A stretch of DNA of 64,000 nucleotides from an uncultured Prevotellaceae bacterium (GTDB lineage: Bacteria; Bacteroidota; Bacteroidia; Bacteroidales; Bacteroidaceae): contig CACYME010000019.1 in NCBI GenBank assembly GCA_902775475.1, positions 1 to 64,000 of the forward strand, read 5' to 3'. A model generated the notes under the pieces. It had not been told where the DNA came from. It saw only the letters and a program-made list of their open reading frames with translations, and searched no databases. Made by a program: the position numbers and the translations under genes. This document shows, piece after piece, positions 58,739-64,000 of this stretch. Numbering within the stretch: the first letter of the stretch is position 1; every line of letters starts with the position of its first letter.

Positions 58739-60961
58739 ATGATACGACAAATGATTGCAGCAACACTCTTGGCCGCCTCGACCCCTGCCGTGGCGCAAGA
58801 CCGTCTGGCCCAGCTGGAGGAGCAGGCCGACAACCTGATAGCACAGATGACGCTGGAGGAGAAGTTCTCGCAGCTGATGAACGAGACGCCCGGCATTCCC
58901 CGCTTAGGCATCGAGCCCTACGACTGGTGGAACGAGGGCCTGCACGGCGTGGGCCGCAGCGGACGCGCCACCGTCTTCCCCCAGCCCATCGGCCTGGCCG
59001 CCACGTTCGACACCGAGGCGGTGCAGCAGATTGGCGACGCCATTGCCACCGAGGCGCGAGCCAAGTATGTGGTGGCCCGCCGCAACAAGAACTACTCGCG
59101 CTATACGGGCCTTACGTTCTGGAGCCCGAACGTGAACATCTTCCGCGACCCGCGCTGGGGGCGTGGCATGGAGACCTGGGGCGAGGACCCCTTCCTCACC
59201 GGCACCATGGGCAGCGCCTTCGTGCGCGGCATGCAGGGCGATGACCCCGTCTACCTGAAGGTGGCGGCCTGCGGCAAGCACTACGCCGTGCACAGCGGAC
59301 CGGAGGCCACGCGCCACGAGGCCAATGTGGAGCCTTCGAAGCACGACCTCTGGGAGACCTACCTGCCTGCCTTCGAGATGCTGGTGAAGGAGGCGAAGGT
59401 GGAAATCATCATGGGGGCCTACAACCGCGTCTACGGCGAGAGCGCCTCGGGCAGCAAGCTGCTGCTCACCGACATCCTGCGCCAGCAGTGGGGCTTCAAG
59501 GGGCACATCGTCTCCGACTGCGGCGCCGTCACCGACATCTACTACGGCCACAAGATAGCGAAGAGCGAGGCCGAGGCCTGCGCCATCGCCATCAAGGCGG
59601 GCCTGAACGTGGAGTGCGGCACCACCTTCCGCGCCCTGAAGGACGCCCTCAGCCAGCAGCTGCTCACCGAGGACGACATCAACCGCGCCCTGAAGCCGCT
59701 GATGATGACGCGCCTGAAGCTGGGCATCATCAACGACGACCCGCAGTGCCCCTACAACCACGTGGGCGAGGAGCAGATAGGCTCCGAGGAGCACATCGCC
59801 CTGGCCCGCCGCGCCGCCCAGGAGGGCATGGTGCTGCTGAAGAACGAGCGCGGCGCACTGCCCATCGACAAGAACATCCACACGCTCTTCGTCAGCGGTG
59901 CCGGCGCTGCCGACGCCTTCTGGCTGATGGGCAACTACTTCGGCATCAGCGACCGCTACTGCACCTACCTGCAGGGCATCGTGTCGAAGGTGTCTAACGG
60001 CACCGCGGTGAACTATCGGCCCGGCGTACTGGAGAACGCTCCCACGCGCAACGCCATCAACTGGGCCGTCGACGAGGCCGCCGGGGCCGAGAAGAGCATC
60101 ATCGTGATGGGCAACAACGGCAACCTGGAGGGCGAAGAGGGCGAGGCCATCGACAGCGAGCGCGGCGACCGCTCGGACATCAGCATCCCCGAGAGCCAGA
60201 TGAACTTCCTGCGCCAGGTGTGCCGCCGCAAGAAGCAGGGCGTCATCGTGGTGCTCACCGGCGGCAGCCCCGTCGACGTGCGCGAGGTGTGCCAGCTGGC
60301 CGACGCCGTGGTCATGGCCTGGTATCCCGGTCAGGAGGGCGGCTACGCCCTGGCCGACGTGCTCTTCGGCGACGCCAACTTCTCGGGCCGTCTGCCGGTC
60401 ACCTTCCCCGAGGACGGCAACCGCCTGCCCCCCTTCGACGACTATTCCATGCGCGGACGCACCTATAAATATATGGTGGACAACATCTACTTCCCCTTCG
60501 GCTTCGGACTGAGCTATGGCCACGTGGGCTACTCTGGCCTGAGCGTGAAGGCCGACAAGAAGACGGGTGCCACGGTGACCCTGCAGCTGACCAACGAGGG
60601 CGACCGCGCCATCACCGAGACGCCGCAGGTCTACGTGACGCCTCCGGCCCCCTCCAACCTCCCCCAACAGGGGAAGGCTTCCCACGCGGAGAATCCCGGC
60701 GCTGCCACCCCCTCCAGCTGGAGGGGACAGGGGGAGGCCCTCCTGCAGCAGCTGGTGGCCTTCCGCCGCGTCACGGTGGCTCCCGGCGAGACGGTCACCG
60801 TCAGCTTCGACATCCCCGTGGAGCGACTGATGACCGTGCAGGACGACGGCTCGCGGAAGCTGGTCAAGGGCGAGTACACCATCAGCGCCGCCAGCGCAGC
60901 ACCCTCGCCCCGCAGCGAGGCCCTCGGCGTGCAGGTGCTGTCGGCCAAGGTGAAACTATAA
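58739..60961 (+). CDS. Glycoside hydrolase family 3 (beta-xylosidase/glucosidase type) with palindromic insert
   Basis: This 740-residue enzyme has a signal peptide (MIAATLLAASTPAVAQ). The N-terminal barrel includes WNEGLHGVGRSGRATVFPQP and KHYAVHSGPEATRH; the nucleophile is Asp260 in HIVSDCGAVTDIYYG. The second sugar-binding domain (VVLTGGSPVDVREV, AWYPGQEGGYALADVLFGDA) and an FnIII-like end (GLSYG..., GETVTVSFDIPVERLM) follow. The pattern resembles Prevotella xylan or oligosaccharide beta-xylosidases. Residues about 637-667 (APSNLPQQGKASHAENPGAA then TPSSWRGQGEA) come from the palindromic element at 60647-60740 within the FnIII-like domain. Confidence 0.92.
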   Translation: MIRQMIAATLLAASTPAVAQDRLAQLEEQADNLIAQMTLEEKFSQLMNETPGIPRLGIEPYDWWNEGLHGVGRSGRATVFPQPIGLAATFDTEAVQQIGDAIATEARAKYVVARRNKNYSRYTGLTFWSPNVNIFRDPRWGRGMETWGEDPFLTGTMGSAFVRGMQGDDPVYLKVAACGKHYAVHSGPEATRHEANVEPSKHDLWETYLPAFEMLVKEAKVEIIMGAYNRVYGESASGSKLLLTDILRQQWGFKGHIVSDCGAVTDIYYGHKIAKSEAEACAIAIKAGLNVECGTTFRALKDALSQQLLTEDDINRALKPLMMTRLKLGIINDDPQCPYNHVGEEQIGSEEHIALARRAAQEGMVLLKNERGALPIDKNIHTLFVSGAGAADAFWLMGNYFGISDRYCTYLQGIVSKVSNGTAVNYRPGVLENAPTRNAINWAVDEAAGAEKSIIVMGNNGNLEGEEGEAIDSERGDRSDISIPESQMNFLRQVCRRKKQGVIVVLTGGSPVDVREVCQLADAVVMAWYPGQEGGYALADVLFGDANFSGRLPVTFPEDGNRLPPFDDYSMRGRTYKYMVDNIYFPFGFGLSYGHVGYSGLSVKADKKTGATVTLQLTNEGDRAITETPQVYVTPPAPSNLPQQGKASHAENPGAATPSSWRGQGEALLQQLVAFRRVTVAPGETVTVSFDIPVERLMTVQDDGSRKLVKGEYTISAASAAPSPRSEALGVQVLSAKVKL
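60647..60740 (+). repeat. GC-rich palindromic element inserted in frame (GH3)
   Basis: Arms GGCCCCCTCCAACCTCCCCC (60647-60666) and CAGGGGGAGGCCC at the right end are inverted imperfectly. The middle holds CACCCCCTCCAGCTGGAGGG, itself palindromic. It is read SNLPQQGKASHAENPGAATP then SSWRGQGEA. The frame matches the tolC-like and murA insertions. Confidence 0.85.
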
Positions 60962-60963
60962 AA

Positions 60964-60995
60964 ATCAGGAGGGCGCATCGCTGCGGCCTCCTGAT
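60964..60995. terminator. Hairpin after the GH3 gene
   Basis: ATCAGGAGG (60964-60972) pairs with CCTCCTGAT (60987-60995). No T run follows, so it may only assist the stronger terminator downstream. Confidence 0.45.
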
Positions 60996-61040
60996 GATCC
61001 CGGGCTATTTACTAACTTTACTCGAGTTTCGCTTATGGGG

Positions 61041-61080
61041 GGAGTTAAAGGAGTTCAGGAAGCTCCTTTAACTCCTTTTT
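61041..61080 (+). terminator. Intrinsic terminator between convergent genes
   Basis: Perfect arms GGAGTTAAAGGAG (61041-61053) and CTCCTTTAACTCC (61063-61075) are followed by five T. It serves the GH3 gene and possibly the DUF4488 gene from the other side. Confidence 0.85.
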
Positions 61081-61088
61081 CCATACTC

Positions 61089-61586
61089 CTACTTGAACAG
61101 GCTCTGCTTGATGCTCTGCTGAATGTCGGCAGGCACATCCCTGTATTTGCAGCAGTTCACGATGTACTGCACCACCTTGTCGGGCAGGGCCACCTTTTTC
61201 CAAATGTCGTGGCGGTTCATCCAGCGGCCCTTGAATGTGGTGGCATCCACGAGCATCATTTCATCGGGCTTCACGGCCGGGCGACCCATCTCGCTGTACA
61301 CCCCGTTCTTGAAGGTGTACGTGCCGTACTCATGAGGCATCACCACAATCTTCCCCTCCTTCGACAGGACAAGCTCGGCACAGGCATACTCGCCGTCGGC
61401 ACCATAGTACTTGAACTGGCCGTAGCCACTTTCCTTGCCGCACACCACTTTCTTCTCGCCTTCAAACTGCATCGACTCCATCATCCATGCACCGATGAGT
61501 TCCTTGTCGGCCACCTTCGTGGTCTGCGCACTCAGCTGAACGGCGCTCATGAGCGCCACAGCCATCACCAACAATGCTTTCTTCAT
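61089..61586 (-). CDS. DUF4488 family secreted lipocalin-like protein
   Basis: This 165-residue protein has a signal peptide (ALLVMAVALMSAVQLSAQ). The body includes DKELIGAWMMESMQFEGEKK and YKYRDVPADIQQSIKQSLFK, as in the DUF4488 family of Bacteroidales, a small lipocalin-like group. The function is unknown. The theme 'GAW + beta-strands' recurs in the sensor half of the next upstream gene, which suggests the two work together. It has its own good promoter. Confidence 0.8.
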   Translation of the reverse strand: MKKALLVMAVALMSAVQLSAQTTKVADKELIGAWMMESMQFEGEKKVVCGKESGYGQFKYYGADGEYACAELVLSKEGKIVVMPHEYGTYTFKNGVYSEMGRPAVKPDEMMLVDATTFKGRWMNRHDIWKKVALPDKVVQYIVNCCKYRDVPADIQQSIKQSLFK

Positions 61587-61636
61587 AGTTTTACGTTTTG
61601 TTTTGTAGGGTTAGACATTTGTTTGAATTGTCGGTG

Positions 61637-61667
61637 CAAAGTTACGGGCTTTCTGCCTCACCGCCAA
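61637..61667 (-). promoter_or_regulatory. Bacteroidetes-type promoter of the DUF4488 gene
   Basis: On the minus strand TAACTTTG covers 61637-61644 and TTG covers 61665-61667, with 20 bases between. Confidence 0.7.
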
Positions 61668-61726
61668 GAAAACGGCTTTGCATTTCCTTTGCATTTGCGG
61701 TGCAAACCGTTTGCAAACTCCGCAGC

Positions 61727-62752
61727 CTACACGCCGATGGAGAGGACGAAGTCGTCCCACTCCTTCGTTCCGCCCTTGCGGCCGAACACCTTCTTGTAGA
61801 GTCGGCTGCGCACGGTGCTGATGGTGCTGGTGTCGCGGGCCAGCACGGCGGCGATGTCCTTCGGCTGTATGCGCAGCTTGATGAGCAGGCACACCTGATA
61901 CTCCAGCTCCGACATGGGATAGAGGCTACGCAACTGACTGGCGAAGCCGGGGTAGACGGCCATCAGCTGCCGCTCCACCTGCTGCCAGTCGTCCTCATCC
62001 AGCCGCTGTCCGCTGGCAACGCGTCGCCGCAGGGCGGCATAGTCGTCGGAGGCGAAGTAGTCGTTCTCCACCGTGGCCACGGCCTGGCGCACGCTGGGCT
62101 GACGGTTGGCCTGCACCTCCTGAATCTGCTGCAGCTGCAGCTGCAACTGCCTCTTCGCCCGTCGGTAGCCGATGGCCAGATAGACCACGAGCAGCAGGAT
62201 GACGACGATGGAAGCGGAGAAATAGCCATACCACATGATGGTCTTCTCCTGCTGCCGCTCCTTCTCCGAGAGCACGAAGCGGTCGCCGCTATGTCGGTCG
62301 GCCTCACGGCTGATGATGGTCGTCAGCTCGGCTCCCCACTGGCGATAGAGGTCGTCGGCCCGCCGATAGTAATAGTGCGAGCCCATGCGCTGGATGACGA
62401 TGGCCGAGTCGCCCTCGATGGTGAGCGGATGGGGGTCGTCGCCCTCTAAGTAGAGCCGTTCGCCGCCGCCCTTGTCAATGAGCGTCACGCCGGCCTTCTC
62501 CGTCGGGATGAGCACCAGGCCCGTGGGCGTCGTGGCGAGGTGGCATCCATAGAGGGTGCTGTCGCGGTCGTAGAGCAGGCAGTAGGTGCCGTCGCCCTCC
62601 ATAGCATAATCATAGCGACTGCCGCCGGGATAGACACGGTGCTCCAACAGCCATGCTCCCTGCAGCGGGAAAGAGGGCCGCTCCTCCTGTTGCCGCTCGC
62701 CGCAGGCTGCCAGCAGGAGCACCAGCATCGATAGTGTCATCAGTTTCTTCAT
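61727..62752 (-). CDS. Lipoprotein-type membrane-anchored HTH regulator
   Basis: This 341-residue protein has a lipobox leader (LSMLVLLLAACGERQQ, Cys17). Residues about 28-130 form a beta-rich lipocalin-like sensor (LQGAWLLEHRVYPGGSRYDY, GTYCLLYDRDSTLYGCHL). A single membrane helix lies at 172-196 (IMWYGYFSASIVVILLLVVY), followed by a coiled-coil-like segment and a LuxR-like helix-turn-helix end at about 278-341 (YQVCLLIKLRIQPKDIAAVL, TSTISTVRSRLYKKVFG). Acylation would anchor the sensor in the periplasm while the DNA-binding half is in the cytoplasm. The DUF4488 gene lies downstream. Tandem ATGs at 62755 and 62752 both fit. Confidence 0.78.
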   Translation of the reverse strand: MKKLMTLSMLVLLLAACGERQQEERPSFPLQGAWLLEHRVYPGGSRYDYAMEGDGTYCLLYDRDSTLYGCHLATTPTGLVLIPTEKAGVTLIDKGGGERLYLEGDDPHPLTIEGDSAIVIQRMGSHYYYRRADDLYRQWGAELTTIISREADRHSGDRFVLSEKERQQEKTIMWYGYFSASIVVILLLVVYLAIGYRRAKRQLQLQLQQIQEVQANRQPSVRQAVATVENDYFASDDYAALRRRVASGQRLDEDDWQQVERQLMAVYPGFASQLRSLYPMSELEYQVCLLIKLRIQPKDIAAVLARDTSTISTVRSRLYKKVFGRKGGTKEWDDFVLSIGV

Positions 62753-62773
62753 CATTGCTTTTCCATTTTGCTG

Positions 62774-62781
62774 CAAAGTTA
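62774..62781 (-). promoter_or_regulatory. -7 promoter box of the HTH regulator gene
   Basis: TAACTTTG on the minus strand, in CGTAACTTTGCAGC, lies 21 bases before the start codon at 62752. No good -33 TTG. Confidence 0.5.
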
Positions 62782-62929
62782 CGGTTTTCCTGGCAAAAAA
62801 GGCTGTAAACTGAGTTTGCAAATTGTTTGCAACCTGTTTTCTGGCATATTTTGCACAGCATTTTTGAACATTTGCGCAATAAAACGAGCCTTCCAGACGA
62901 CAGCCAAAACAATTAAAGAGCGCTTAAAA

Positions 62930-63340
62930 ATGCAAACGAACGCTAAAATAATTTTCTTGATTTTTTACAAAAAAAATTTCAATTTAGAACGAGAAAATGC
63001 ACATTTCCGCCCGTTTGTGCAGCTTTTTGCGATGATGCGAAAACGGTTCCCGACGCGAAAACTGCACAAACAAGGTGGTTTTGTGCAGGATTTTGGCCGA
63101 TTTTGGCAAAATTTTGCGCGATTTTTGGGTCGTTTTCCGTTTCTGTAAGCACGCCAAATTTTCAAAAGTCAACTCCAAATTTTTCTGCGGCGTTGACTTT
63201 TTCAAGCCATCGAAGGGCTATTTTCGCCGATTTAGCGATAAACTACTGAGTATCAGCACTTTGGCAAACCCTCTCAAAACTCGCGTATTTTCGTCCAAAA
63301 GTTTTTTCGTGCAGAATTTTTAAAATATGAGGCCCTTTAA
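62930..63340 (+). repeat. Intergenic structured element, copy F (subfamily II)
   Basis: Plus orientation. CTGCACAAA (63062-63070) pairs perfectly with TTTGTGCAG (63080-63088); GTCAACTCC (63168-63176) pairs with GGCGTTGAC (63189-63197) with one mismatch. The blocks AAACCCTCTCAAAA and TTTTCGTCCAAAAG follow near the right end. It lies between the divergent HTH regulator and kduI. The left end is approximate. Confidence 0.8.
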
Positions 63341-63463
63341 CACTTTTTAATCCCCTCCTGATTTAACATATTTTTATCCTTTGTGCCTCCTCCAGTAACT
63401 ACTCAGTTGCCACAAGTAGAGACGCAGAGGGCGCAGCGTCTCAGCGCGAGTCCAAAGGTGGCC

Positions 63464-63563
63464 ACCTCCAACCTCCCCCAACTGGGGGAGGCTTTAGAAG
63501 TTACTTCCAGCCGCGGAATCCGGCGCAGCCACTCCCCCCCTGTTGGGGGATTGAGGGGGCCCG
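63464..63563 (+). repeat. GC-rich palindromic element, intergenic copy
   Basis: Left arm ACCTCCAACCTCCCCCAACT, loop with GAGGCTTTAGAAGTTACTTC, and right arm CTGTTGGGGGATTGAGGGGG. The same frame used in the three genes would read SNLPQLGEALEVTSSRGIRR here, but no gene surrounds it. It shows that the element also exists outside coding sequence. Confidence 0.85.
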
Positions 63564-63645
63564 TAAGTCTATAGAAAACGTGGGGGCAACCGCAACAGCT
63601 TGAACTTTTTCCTGCAAAGCATATCGGAATATCAGAAAAAAGTTG

Positions 63646-63653
63646 TAACTTTG
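63646..63653 (+). promoter_or_regulatory. -7 promoter box of kduI
   Basis: TAACTTTG in GTAACTTTGCAACCG lies 28 bases before the kduI ATG. No clear -33 TTG. Confidence 0.55.
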
Positions 63654-63681
63654 CAACCGAACTAATCGAAACAAACAAAAT

Positions 63682-64000
63682 ATGAAAACCAACTATGAAC
63701 TGCGCTATGCCGCACATCCCGACGATGCACGCCACTACGACACTGGGCGCCTGCGCCGCGACTTCCTGATAGAACGGTTGTTCGTGGCCGACGAGGTGCA
63801 GATGGTGTACTCGATGTACGACCGCATGGTCGTGGGCGGCGCCATGCCCGTCGGCGAGGAGCTGCCCTTAGAGGCCATCGACCCGCTGAAGGCCCCCTAC
63901 TTCACCACGCGCCGCGAGGTGGGCATCTACAACGTCGGCGGTTCGGGCCGCGTCATCGTGGGTGACGAGACCTTCGAGCTCGACTACAAGGAGGCGCTCT
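63682..64000 (+). CDS. kduI: 5-keto-4-deoxyuronate isomerase (5' part)
   Basis: The first 106 codons are present and the gene runs off the window. It begins KTNYELRYAAHPDDARHYDT and contains VADEVQMVYSMYDRMVVGGA and EAIDPLKAPYFTTRREVGIY, the KduI signature. The enzyme converts 5-keto-4-deoxyuronate from pectin or glycosaminoglycan breakdown into the next intermediate for central metabolism. Partner genes of the pathway, such as kduD, would be expected downstream. Confidence 0.93.
   Translation, partial: MKTNYELRYAAHPDDARHYDTGRLRRDFLIERLFVADEVQMVYSMYDRMVVGGAMPVGEELPLEAIDPLKAPYFTTRREVGIYNVGGSGRVIVGDETFELDYKEAL

Overview
The window is chromosomal DNA from a Bacteroidales bacterium, most likely a Prevotella-type gut or rumen organism. 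I infer this from the gene content (TonB-linked outer-membrane proteins, BACON and fimbrillin-like lipoproteins, DUF4290, DUF4488, DUF4831, carbohydrate-active enzymes), from promoters of the Bacteroidetes type (TAnnTTTG, often with TTG 19-20 bases upstream), and from secreted proteins ending in a 'DLxGRR...GIYI...KV' type C-terminus. No rRNA, tRNA or CRISPR array was seen.

Layout. 1-1650: a GH26-like mannanase relic and an acyltransferase. 1782-4450 (minus): nnr and a DUF4831 protein. 4842-6122: hpt and adk. 6233-16790: a surface locus of a short peptide, a fimbrillin-like lipoprotein and a giant 3158-residue protein. 17006-18175: obgE. 18886-19684 (minus): a broken secreted-protein gene and a short peptide. 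20160-25827: a TonB-receptor-like protein with a C-terminal OmpA domain, plus a BACON/OB lipoprotein. 26576-28571: an ABC/GntR operon. 28759-34526: a five-gene MacAB-TolC type export operon. 34559-38161 (minus): a glycosyltransferase and a GH2 enzyme. 38317-38838: an orphan gene. 39547-43229: an ECF sigma, anti-sigma and STN/TonB outer-membrane signalling operon. 43299-47556: a C13-like peptidase, a secreted protein, and a sigma factor fused to a membrane segment and a beta-barrel. 47651-50000 (minus): an HhH protein and an SNF transporter. 50169-51149: an M23/LysM peptidase. 51996-58028 (minus): the housekeeping run tsaB, DUF4290, murA, rimM, dxr, rseP. 58739-60961: a GH3 enzyme. 61089-62752 (minus): a DUF4488 protein and a membrane-anchored HTH lipoprotein. 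From 63682: the 5' part of kduI.

The most interesting material is repetitive. (1) Six copies of a roughly 400-450 base AT-rich intergenic element lie only at transcription-unit boundaries, in both orientations. All copies share two hairpins, and one hairpin keeps pairing while its bases change. (2) A second, GC-rich palindromic element has inserted in frame into three genes (tolC-like, murA, GH3), each time read in the same frame as ...SNLPQLGEA..., and also lies free at 63464-63563. This behaves like the Rickettsia palindromic elements but in Bacteroidales. (3) Several short oligomer repeat families occur in gene junctions and sometimes inside genes. I know of no description of (1) or (2), but I could not search.

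Other points of note are the sigma-membrane-barrel fusion, the receptor-OmpA fusion, the giant MABP/LamG-like protein, and a MurA with Asp in place of the fosfomycin-target Cys.
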